Shown here in pieces: positions 34,718 to 44,365 of a stretch of DNA of 64,000 nucleotides (the stretch's first letter is position 1; every line of letters starts with the position of its first letter). The notes under the pieces were generated by a model. It had not been told where the DNA came from. It was given only the letters and a program-made list of their open reading frames with translations, and searched no databases. A program made the position numbers and the translations under genes. This DNA is from Rhizophagus irregularis. Taxonomy: Eukaryota > Glomeromycota > Glomeromycetes > Glomerales > Glomeraceae. The stretch is from NCBI RefSeq assembly GCF_026210795.1, contig NC_089429.1:2604001-2668000 (forward strand), given 5' to 3'.

Positions 34718-36514
34718 TTATTTTTCAACATCATCATCATCATCATCAAACTGATTATTATGCACTAAAAGTGAATTAAATTCATAATTATTTGATGTTG
34801 GAGAATCTTGATTTGTATTCAAAACGGTACGTCCAGTTTGTGACATTGAATTATTGAGTGGAAGTGTATTATGATTATTAGATAATTTATCATATTTTTC
34901 ATAGTTTGGTTCGCCATCATTTTTTCCTGATCTCCAATAAAGATCAATAAGTAAATTGACACCAAGGAATATAAGGAAAGAAATTGCGACGTGAATTAAA
35001 CTATAAGAATATGGATCAATGATTTCAGCATCCAAATAATAGATTTGCTCCTCATTCGCTCCCATGAACAACAAACCGGAGAGAATCAAAAGCTGTTTAT
35101 GACATAAAAAATTTTATTAATATTTTGGCATAACCACCTTTAAAGAACATAAAATGAATTATTATATTTACGTATGGAGGCAATTGTTGGAAAATCTTGA
35201 TTGGTCCATTATTTTTTGCAAAAAAGCAAACTTCAACTATTCTCGCCAATCCTGCACTCATTAATGCATAACCAAAATTTGCATGAAGTTTGGTGGATGT
35301 TTCCGATGCTTGGCCATGAGCACTCATGGCGAAACCGGTAAAAAAGATTATGAGTCCTGGGATGATGCTTCTCTTTCCATTTCTTGAGAGATAAATTCCA
35401 ACCATGCCACCAGCCCACCACATTATTCCAAGTGCAGTATGTTGATAATCTTTATGGGACCATGGCTTTAAAAAAAAAGAAAAAAAAAAAGATTAATTTA
35501 ATAAATATTGTAATAATTAAATTGATTTATTTTCATTAAACACTTACTGAGTTCCATCTAAGAAACAAATCAGATGCAATAAAAGAATTTATCGTGAGTA
35601 AAAGATATTATTATAAAATCAATATATTTAAATACAAACCTGTGTTCTGTCCATGTGTTTACGAATCCCCAAACTGTAATCATGCAACTATCAAAATAAT
35701 CTTGTGATTTACCCTTGCTTCGAAGCCATTCACTTCCAAACCTTAAGGACAATATCAACAAGATACCATAACCAATAAATGAAGATCCCATAATAAAATG
35801 TGCAAGACATTGACCTATATGATCGTCTCTATTAATTTTTTTTTTTTTAAAAAAAAAATAAATAAAATAAAATTTATTAATAAAAATATTCCGATTTTAT
35901 AACACAAAAAATTTCTACTCACCGACACCATCCAACTGCAGTTATAACCCCGAATACCATTTGTATATAACCAATAAAAGGTACAATTATTCCAATGATC
36001 TGATGGAATTTAACAGCAATTGGTCTAATTCGTTTATTAAACCCTTTTTCTAAATGTAATTTTAAGTATATACCAAGAATAATTTGACAGGTCAAAGTAA
36101 AGATAACAGTCGAACCAAAAGCTCTATGAACATTATCCCCACTAAATTCTCTTCCTTCATGAGCATGACCAAGGATAAAGCCAATCAATACTAATACTGC
36201 TCCTGATATTTGAACGGGAACATGCCACCTAGATTTACTAATTCCCAAAACCATACCTTTTTAAATTTAGAATAATGGTTATTTGTTAGGATCAATTAAA
36301 ACAAAGTTTTTATTTTTTTCTTTAAATATATTTTCATACCTGTTGGGAATATTATCCCAAACGCTAAAAACATAAAAAGTATATGCGTCCATAAGGTTCC
36401 GTCAATAGGATCATTAGTTGCACCAACACTCAAAATTTCGTGAGGATGTGCATAAACGTTCCTTAATAAAAGTGAAAGGGCTATGGAAGAAGAAATAAAC
36501 TTTGATAGAGTCAT
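34718..36514 (-). CDS. YTP1-like multipass membrane protein, 6 exons including a 10-nt microexon
   Basis: Exons on the minus strand: 36514-36340, 36256-35923, 35828-35640, 35557-35548, 35465-35172, 35092-34718, giving 458 residues in frame. The N-terminus has a signal peptide ending near VYAHPHE. It is followed by cytochrome-b561-like helices with His residues (HILFMFLAFG, HAHEGREFSGDNVHRAFG, VKFHQIIGI) and then the C-terminal YTP1 block with NTWTEHR, WSHKDYQHTALGIMWWAGG and KLHANFGYAL. The 10-base exon 4 supplies the last base of the Arg codon plus Trp-Asn-Ser and restores the phase between exons 3 and 5. The Asp-rich tail is cytosolic or lumenal. Predicted membrane b561/YTP1-type protein, perhaps in electron transfer; biochemical role unproven. 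Confidence 0.85.
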
Positions 36515-37226
36515 TTTAATTAGAATCGTCTCAAATATTTTAAGATCAAAAAAAAAGGTTTATCTCAAAATACCGAATAAGTGCATTTATTTATATATAA
36601 GTCAAGTTCTGAAAAAGTTTGCAATAAAACTTCCAATCAAATCACATTACGAAATTACAAAAAAATCAGTTCCAAAAAAGTAAATCCAATAAATATTCTA
36701 TTTATATTTCCGTTTGTTCCACGATTTCCTACAATCAAAAACCAGCAGCCACAATACTCGTACTACATAAACTGCATAAATGTGCACGTGGCGTATTCAC
36801 ATCTCACGTGATATATTATGTTATGATAAAAAAATGTAAATATATTTAATTGACTTTTGAAATCTTTTTAATCTTTTTGTAAACTATACAAATTATATTC
36901 TAAAAACTGAAAAGATGTAACTTCAGTTTTAGGTTCTTAATAAACTATCCGGTAAATAAAATAATACAATAATACATTAAAATATTAATCAAAGAATTCT
37001 TTTTTTCAATATTATATATGTCGGAATAATACAGTTCATATATTACACATCTCCGGACATAGTAAAGAAAAAATGATTGGGGAAATCGAATTATTATATA
37101 CAATAGTTTACTATGTCTGTAAATAACACGGAAATTTTAAAATCTTGCAATTCAGCAGGAGTTAGAAGATTTTCGAGAATGATACATTACGATTGAAGGT
37201 GAACTTAGAGGTCGTGCATATCCATT
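36515..37226. other. intergenic region, YTP1-like promoter
   Basis: CACGTG hexamers at 36785-36790 and 36805-36810 lie about 270-290 bases upstream of the YTP1-like start. A perfect 11-base inverted repeat, GACATAGTAAA (37056-37066) and its complement (37107-37117), encloses a 40-base loop. No gene is supported. Confidence 0.4.
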
Positions 37227-38550
37227 TTATTTTATAAGTAGTCCACATTTATTACCTTATGGTATCAAAAATACACGAAATTAATATTACGAAAGTATGT
37301 AAATTTAAAAAATATGCATTATGACATTCATAATATAAAAAACTTACAAAGTGAGGAACTTACAAAGTTTTTGACCTTCCAGTCCTCTCCAACAAGGAGA
37401 ATTACGTGTACCGCAATTGTAACACGCGAATTCTTGTTCTGGACGTTGTGATCGCATAAGACGGATGGTTCCGTCCGGAGCAATTTCTGTCGGACGATGA
37501 ACTCCTTTGTTTTTTAAACTTTTAATAAATATAATAATTTATACATTACATTATAAATTATTATATATTATAATAAATTAACTACATAGAAATTTTGAAA
37601 TTTTAAACCTACTAAAGTCCACAAGCATTACATAGCAAAGCGATTCCATGCAAATCACGTCTCCAAGCAGGAGTATCGAATACTCCACAATTTGAACAAT
37701 GGGCGATCTCACCCTGACGAATTCCATCGGTAGAAGTGGGAGATGACAAGGAAGGAAACATATGTGAATAATCAGATTCTGGTTTTCTACCTCTTTTTTT
37801 CTTCCCCTTATTAGGATGTGCTTCTGTCAAGATCATATAATCTCTCGTGACTAATGGAGCATTGGACACACGATTTTCTCCAGATATCTGCTGCGCCAAA
37901 TTTTCATATCCCAAAGCAGGTGTGCTTCCAGAAATTGTTCCATAGTAAGATGGTATATGGCAAGCCGTTTGTGTTTGTACAGCTTCTTCATTCCAATACA
38001 ATGCTTGACAATTTGAAACTGGATTATTCCCAACAGGTAAAGATGATGTATAAGGTTGAACGTAATGCATTGTCATGTTATTGTCATAATTCAATAAACT
38101 TGGATCAATTCTGGAGGTTGAATTTGAAGGAAAGGCCATTACATAATCGGGATTATTCAAGGAATAATTTTGATTTCCGTTTCCGTTGTTACTCAATAAG
38201 GTAGCTTGAGGAATATATTGATAAAAGTTTGGATAATATGCCCTTTCATTTAAATTAATTTCATTATTATTTTGTTCAAAATATCCTTTGATTGGTTTAT
38301 AGGACATATTTTGTTCTTCAGTTGGAACGTTTGGAACCTTGTAAGTGATTCCTTCAACAGTTGAAGAAGAATTGGATATAGGCGAGAAACCCTTAACAGC
38401 CTTAACGGTTTTGACAGTGTTAACGGGAGAAGTTACGAAATTGTCTTGATTCCGCGTATATCGCTGATATTTGATTTTACAGCCGTTAAATTCATTCGAC
38501 GTATTTTTTATCTCTTCTACCGTTTCTAAATATTCTTTATTTCTTGACAT
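37227..38550 (-). CDS. GATA-type transcription factor with two zinc fingers, 3 exons
   Basis: Predicted nuclear DNA-binding protein recognising GATA sites. Exons on the minus strand: 38550-37613, 37518-37364, 37255-37227, joined in frame to 373 residues. Finger 1 is C285-X2-C288-X18-C307-X2-C310, followed by YLKNKGVHRP as in canonical GATA factors. Finger 2 is C345-X2-C348-X16-C365-X2-C368 and ends GLLIK at the stop. Its last two Cys sit on the 29-nt final exon, with C365 split by the intron. A basic KGKKKRGRKPE stretch, a likely nuclear localisation signal, precedes finger 1. The first 250 residues are Asn/Ser/Tyr-rich and disordered. Two fingers recall siderophore regulators (SRE/Fep1), but the Cys-rich linker typical of those is absent, so the role is open. 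Confidence 0.85.
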
Positions 38551-39863
38551 TCGTTAAAGTTAAAAAAATCTAAGCAATATAGAAAAAGAATGTATAATCA
38601 GAACAAGGAAACTTTTTTTTGTTCTGTAATTATAAATTAGACTCGTAATAAAATTAAATAAACTCACAATAACTACAATAACTACAATAACTACAATAAC
38701 TACAATAAGTGTTGATACTCAAAATTGCGATTCTGTAGCTTGTTATATTAAATCACTATATGCACGTGATAAAAGAAGAATGTTGACTCCTTCCACCAGA
38801 AAAAGATGAATTTTTCAAATTCAGAGAGGAGAAAGGTAATAAATTTATATAAAGAGAATTATAAGTCCAATTTTACGGAATTAAAAAAAAAATAATAATT
38901 ATGTTTAAATATATTATTCGTTAAATTACAGGTATCTTTGGTAATGTTTTTCTTTTTTAATGTCCCATCAATTCATCAATCGTTCATTATTATTATTATT
39001 GGAAACGTAAAATAATATATGTTTAAGGGTGACGTAAATTTGAGTATGTGAGTTTAAAAAAATTGATGCATAAGTGATCAATAATTTACTTTTAACACTT
39101 GGAAGAAAAAAATATATAATAATTGTATCGATATTAATGCAAATTATGCAAATTATGATATCAAACGTAAGGAAAGAGAAATTTATTAAATATTTAATCT
39201 TTTCAAAATTTCGCGTAAAGCATTATACGTAGCATGTCAATGCTGTACGTGCAAATCTATTTTTGTCATTCATTATTCCTGAGTATAATAATCCCAAATT
39301 GTGTATTATAACAAATTCATTTTGTTAAGGTTTGTATAAATTCTCCACTGCAAGTCCACATGACGCATATTAAGAAAGTTTTTAATACTTGCATACTTTA
39401 ACTGTTAAGTGATAAACATTTTTAACTTCCCGCTAGAAAATCACATGATAAACTTTTCAAATTATCAGAAATTTCTTAATACATACAAAATATTTAGGTT
39501 TTTATAATTGAAAACATTTCTTTGATTCTTCTTTGATCCCTTATTTTTATCATTTTTTACGTTATGTGGTTTAAAAAACTTGTTTTATTAATTAAGTTTG
39601 GATTCTGATCTTGAAATTAACAAGAAACATTTCTGTAGAAAAAAAAAGTTTTCATTTTATTAATATGGATATCACCCGTTTTTAAATCGTCGTTTTTGAT
39701 TATGATTAGATGATATTTTGTTTATGTTCTCGTGATCGTGATCGACACCTTACATATCACGTGCTTTTAAAAAAATGTATTTATTTAGTTCGAACTGAAA
39801 ATATTTTTCACTCAATTTTTTCTTTTTTGTTTAATAAAATAAATTCTTTATGATAATTAAATT
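38551..39863. other. divergent intergenic region between GATA and chromodomain genes
   Basis: Holds both promoters. CACGTG hexamers lie at 38763-38768 (about 215 bases upstream of the GATA start) and 39758-39763 (about 100 bases upstream of the chromodomain start). A 10-bp tandem repeat lies at 38664-38709. No gene is seen. Confidence 0.4.
38664..38709. repeat. 10-bp tandem repeat ACTACAATAA
   Basis: About 4.5 head-to-tail copies of ACTACAATAA, in the upstream region of the GATA gene (-). Confidence 0.75.
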
Positions 39864-40724
39864 ATGAGCTCTAAAAGACTACGAAGAGGTAATAAACAAT
39901 GATTCATAAATCTGAAAAATCTCTATTTATTGATTTTTCTTTTTTATTGTAGGTAAGAGATCAAAAACATGGGACGAATCGACTTATGACCCATCAAATC
40001 AAGAAGAAGATGAGGATGAAGATATGGAAGATGAATATGAAAGAGAATTTGAAGAGGATGAAGAATTAGAAGAAGATGAAGAAGATGAAGATGTTGAAAT
40101 GACGGTACCCGAAGTTGAAATTGAAGAAACCGAAGAAGAAGTGGAAATTGATGACTTTTCAAGGCATAGACATGGTCTAATAGAAACTTATGAAGTTGAT
40201 TCCATAATTCAAAAAAAATTTGAAAATGTAAAGAAAAAAAATTCTTTTGAATTATTACTATAAAATATCATTATGTTGTTAATTCTCTATTACTTTTTTT
40301 TTATCATAGGGTCGTGAAATGTTTCTAGTTCAATGGAAAGGTTATACCAAACCTACGTGAGTAAATCGTTCGATTTATTTGTTTAATCACAAAATTGATT
40401 ATTAATTCACGTTAATTTTTTAGATGGGAACCGCGTGAAAATCTTGATAATTGTACTGAAGCGTTAGATAGTTTTTTTAGTTTAATTAAAGATGCTGATT
40501 TTGATTCGAAATCAGAGTCCGACTTAAAGCATGAAAAATGGAGGTCATCTATTAAAGAAGCTTACGAAACAAGTAAAAAATTTGATTATGAGATTTATGA
40601 AAAATATATTCTTAGAAGAGGTCTCATTGAAGTTGGAGAGGGTTATAAGATTGAAAGTGTTCCATTTGCTAATATTGCAAGTAGTGCAAGTAGACAGAAT
40701 AGTATTTCTTCTTTGAAAGGTTAA
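39864..40724 (+). CDS. chromodomain protein, 4 exons, 215 residues
   Basis: Exons 39864-39888, 39953-40227, 40310-40356 and 40424-40724 join in frame. The short basic N-terminus (MSSKRLRRGKRSK) is followed by a very acidic Glu/Asp stretch (residues ~22-75), then a chromodomain at about 88-135. The Y88, W109 and Y112 spacing equals the methyl-lysine cage of HP1 (24, 45, 48). The C-terminal 80 residues show no clear chromoshadow domain. Predicted reader of methylated histone H3, in heterochromatin or silencing. It could be an HP1-like protein with a diverged shadow domain, or a single-chromodomain factor. No sign that the chromodomain belongs to a retroelement integrase. Confidence 0.85.
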
Positions 40725-41606
40725 TTAATTAATGCAATTAGCTTATTTATTAATGCCAAACTTAGATATTATCAAATGTAATTTTTGAATCGATTCATTA
40801 TATATAACTGCTATCATCGCATTTTTGTTGACGAAATATTATTTAGTCAACTTCGGTATTGATTGTTCGATCATTTCAACATTAGAACTACAATATCACT
40901 GGATATCCTACAAATCAACCTGATGGAGTAGGTACAAATTATACGTGGTTACAGGCGTGCATCGGTGATGTTATAGATGGATTTTATGATTTATACCAGG
41001 AATGAGTTTTATATATAATAATACAATTTTCTGGAATAAAATACTGTGATTCATTGATTATTTGAAAGCTAAGAGTATGGTTATATGAAAATTAGTATTT
41101 TTAGTATTAATAAATAGAAGATTCTATCTCCGCATTTGATCATTATAAAAATTTTGTTAAATAACTTTCTATTTGATGGATTTTCCTTTTTTTCTATAAA
41201 TGGTATATTTTATTGATTGAAAATTTATAATTCTAGTTCAAGTATGAATTTAATCATTAATTATTAATAAATTATATCTTAAATTTCTCGATTTTTAACT
41301 CTATATTAATTAGAGAATGATTTAATGAATATCGTGAATCCGGTGCACTCATGAATTTTTTGTAATCATATAGACAATAGCAAAATAACCAAAATATATA
41401 AATATGTGTATATATGAAAAACTATACATTTAATTTATGAAAAAATGGATCCTGTCCACTTTATCAAGACGAGAAAAATTTACAGTGTGAAAAAAAAAAA
41501 TTGTCCATTCAATCTAAATCTATAATGCTGTTAGAAAAAAACAAGAGTTCTATTCAGGAATCTAATAGTCAACTGTTAAAGTAGATTAAAGTGAGAATAA
41601 AATAAA
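40725..41606. other. intergenic region with an orphan exon-like piece
   Basis: The interval 40886-41005 reads in one frame from a TTAG acceptor-like site to a TGA, with NITGYPTNQPDGVG and WLQACIGDVIDGFYDLYQE. No neighbouring exons were found. It looks like the last exon of a lost or unrecognised gene. The rest is AT-rich and empty. Confidence 0.4.
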
Positions 41607-42959
41607 TCATGAATGAGGAACATTATGAGCCACAGAAGCTGGACGATTTTCCAATACACCCTTTGCTATGACATCAACCTTAATTTCGGCATTATTTATA
41701 GATTGTATTGTGACGATACCTTTAACTTCACCTTCCGCTCTTGGTTGGAAACGAACAGGAATAATAGAGAAACCTCCAGGTTTAACCACGACACTATTCA
41801 TAGGAAGAGATAAAACAAATTTACCTCCAGGGCCAGTTGAAGTATCAACTTTACAAGTAAGTCTAATTGACTCTTTTGAAACATTTGTTATTTTAATGCC
41901 CATAGATCTTTGTTTACCGACTCTCGTAGGAGGCATTTTAATTTCAGATCCTTCAACTTCAAATTTCACTTCTTTTTTTGGAGGTTTATGTTTTTGTAGT
42001 AAGGCACTAAAAGTATTTTCTGTAGCAACTCCTTGAAATTTCATACTAACAGAATCAACCTCATTTGTACCAGCTTCAGAGGCATCTTCTAATACAAATG
42101 TTTGCATATAAGATCCAACACCTAAAGGACAAAAATGTACATCAACTCTTTCAGCATGTTTTGGACCTAGAAACCCTCTTGGTTTAGTTACTTTGAAAAT
42201 ATCATCTTCAACTTCTACTGCTGCATTTGTTGCTGTACCTAAACGACGAAACGTTGGTTTGCCAGCGGCAGTTAAACTCCAAGAGATCTGTTTTTCCGTT
42301 GGATTAAAAATATGAAAAACTCCAATCGTTAATTCACGTATATTAGCAGAAGGAAAATTGATTTCACCAGGAACACCAATATGTATAAAGTTTGCGCTAG
42401 TTAGTGGTTCTCTAAGTGGTCTCATTTCATGTTGATCATTTTGTAAGAATCCTGTAGTATTTTTACGTTTAGAAATATCTGGAGTATTTGAACGACTTCT
42501 AGAAGTTGTTCGAGAACCTGTTGGAGTATAAGTGGATTCTCTATTCTTTCTTCGAGATATTCTATTGATATCCGGAGTGTTCGAACGACTATTTATTCCT
42601 GTACGAGCAGGTGTAGAATGTGATCTTTTATTACTACTCCCGGAACCCTTTTCACTACTTGGAGTATTTGACCCACTACTAGTTTTTGAAGGCGTTATAG
42701 GTGATTCTGATGAGACATTTCCTATTTCAACTGCTGTTTTATCTGTATCCGGAGAATTTGGTCGCGTTTCATTGGAAGTTGTTGTCGTATTACTTTTAGG
42801 CTCTTCGACATTAGGCTTGGTTGATTCTGGACTAACTAGAGGAGAGTCGGTCGGGGAAGATGTGAGAATATTTGACTTCTCATCACTTTCCAGTATAGTT
42901 GGAAGGTTCGGTTCACTGGCAAAAAATTCCGCCGCATTAAAGCTTTGGCTATCTTCCAT
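41607..42959 (-). CDS. protein with tandem Ig-like ASH/MSP-type domains, 450 residues
   Basis: Single exon. Residues 1-185 are Ser/Thr/Pro/Asn-rich and disordered, with repeats of SNTPDI and SRSNTPD that look like phosphorylation sites. From about residue 190 there are two beta-sandwich regions: INFPSANIRELTIGVFHIFNPTEKQISWSL up to a FQGVA end, and EIKMPPTRVGKQRSMGIKITNVS up to VIAKGVL. The patterns (N-x-S/T after a beta strand, F-x-P-x2-x-G-x-Y/V) fit the ASH (ASPM-SPD2-Hydin)/MSP superfamily. By family these serve in centrosome or spindle-pole assembly or membrane contact. No transmembrane tail is present, so it is not a typical VAP. Function inferred only. Confidence 0.7.
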   Translation of the reverse strand: MEDSQSFNAAEFFASEPNLPTILESDEKSNILTSSPTDSPLVSPESTKPNVEEPKSNTTTTSNETRPNSPDTDKTAVEIGNVSSESPITPSKTSSGSNTPSSEKGSGSSNKRSHSTPARTGINSRSNTPDINRISRRKNRESTYTPTGSRTTSRSRSNTPDISKRKNTTGFLQNDQHEMRPLREPLTSANFIHIGVPGEINFPSANIRELTIGVFHIFNPTEKQISWSLTAAGKPTFRRLGTATNAAVEVEDDIFKVTKPRGFLGPKHAERVDVHFCPLGVGSYMQTFVLEDASEAGTNEVDSVSMKFQGVATENTFSALLQKHKPPKKEVKFEVEGSEIKMPPTRVGKQRSMGIKITNVSKESIRLTCKVDTSTGPGGKFVLSLPMNSVVVKPGGFSIIPVRFQPRAEGEVKGIVTIQSINNAEIKVDVIAKGVLENRPASVAHNVPHS

Positions 42960-43387
42960 TATATCTTAAACTCAAAAAATAAAATATAAAAAAAAAGAAA
43001 GAAATAGGAATCGATCAAGAAATTGCATATCGACATATTTTTTATATCAGATGTAGTGCTATACTTGTTACACTCCCTTGGTGGCTTATAAGGATACAAC
43101 ACAATCAGGATTGTGCAGATAAATAAACCCCGTTTTGTAAAAATTAGAAAGTTACGCAATGATTAATCAGACGATCCGAATTTAAACAGTTAATTTAAGA
43201 TTAAAAATTAACCTTCTATGACAGTGTATGAGAATTACGGTAAATAAAGCCGACATCCACGAATCCTAATAATATGTCATAAAATGTATCGAATCTTTGG
43301 TGACTCATTACAAACAATCTTTTTATATTTATATAAAAGCCAAATTCATCTAATATCACGAAATTTAACTGACGAGATAATTAAATC
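42960..43387. other. divergent intergenic promoter region
   Basis: Lies between the ASH/MSP-type gene (-) and the small three-exon gene (+). No distinct motif or gene is seen. Confidence 0.35.
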
Positions 43388-43839
43388 ATGGCCGATAATA
43401 CTGATCCTATTACTGCAATGACTGCTGGTTCCCGATCCGGTATCCTATATCTTCTATAAATGGATCAAGTGCTATTTTAATTTTATTAATCAATTCTTAT
43501 TGAAAATATTTTTAAATACAGCTGCACTTATAGATGAAGATATAGCATGTGCAGTTCCTGAACTTACTTCTGGAAATTACAGTTGTGTAAATCAAGATGT
43601 CGCTCATGCCACTCTTGAAGAAAAATTTGGAAAATACCATGAATATTACGAAACCGTTAAGGTAATTTTTAAACATATTTGTTCTTTCACGATAATTATT
43701 CTAAATTTATACATTTACTTTTGAAATTATAAAGGATAAGGTTGTAAATTTTATGAGAGGAAGCATCAGTAAACAAAGCACTTCTGAAGACGAAAGCAAG
43801 GAAGCTATTAATATTACTTCTTTAAAGAAAAGTCCGTGA
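43388..43839 (+). CDS. small conserved-looking protein, 3 exons, 98 residues
   Basis: Exons 43388-43439, 43522-43661 and 43735-43839 join in frame with clean GT-AG introns. The product starts MADNTDPITAMTAGSRS, continues AALIDEDIACAVPELTSGNYSC, has a charged helix EEKFGKYHEYYETVKDKV, and ends Ser/Lys-rich (SLKKSP). It is acidic in the middle, with two Cys (CAVP and YSCV) and no signal peptide or membrane segment. No family is recognised. The consistent phase over two introns makes it a real gene in my judgement. Confidence 0.65.
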
Positions 43840-44365
43840 TTAATTTTATCATAAAAAAAAATCTTCATTTTATTAATGAACAAATCTATAATAAAATAAA
43901 TATTTTTTACAACCATAAGTCACATGACTTAATTTTTTCATACATAATCTTTTTCTGCTCCTTTTTTTTATTCAAATATGCTATTATATCAAGAATTTAA
44001 TTACATTTATGGTATTCTACAATATTACAATACCCTATGATGGACTTATTTTATCACAATTGCTCAATGTTTAATTTCTTCCACAACCTTTATTGATTAA
44101 TCTTATCATTTTAAAATAAAACGATAACCTTTTGAAGTTTATTAAGAATTCATTACCATTTAACATTATGTTAAAGTAACGCTTCATAGGCCTCATTCAC
44201 TCATTGATACAGACAATTGGCTAATCAGATCGCTTACCATTCTTCAAAACCACTGTCGGTTAAATGATCTGCATGATGCATTTCCATCTAGGCTCAAATA
44301 GATTTTTTTCACAAAAATTTCTACTTTGACCTTTTTCCCGGTGGAAATTGTTTTTTTTTTAAACA
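43840..44365. other. intergenic gap
   Basis: Nothing beyond AT-rich sequence; it holds the promoter of the AAA gene. Confidence 0.35.

Noticed and set aside
39864-40724. Chromodomain as part of a retroelement integrase
   Set aside because: No integrase or RT nearby, a normal four-exon structure and its own start and stop.
42532-42969. 145-codon plus-strand frame opposite the ASH/MSP-type gene
   Set aside because: Antisense shadow of Ser/Thr codons; the minus frame is longer and has domain structure.
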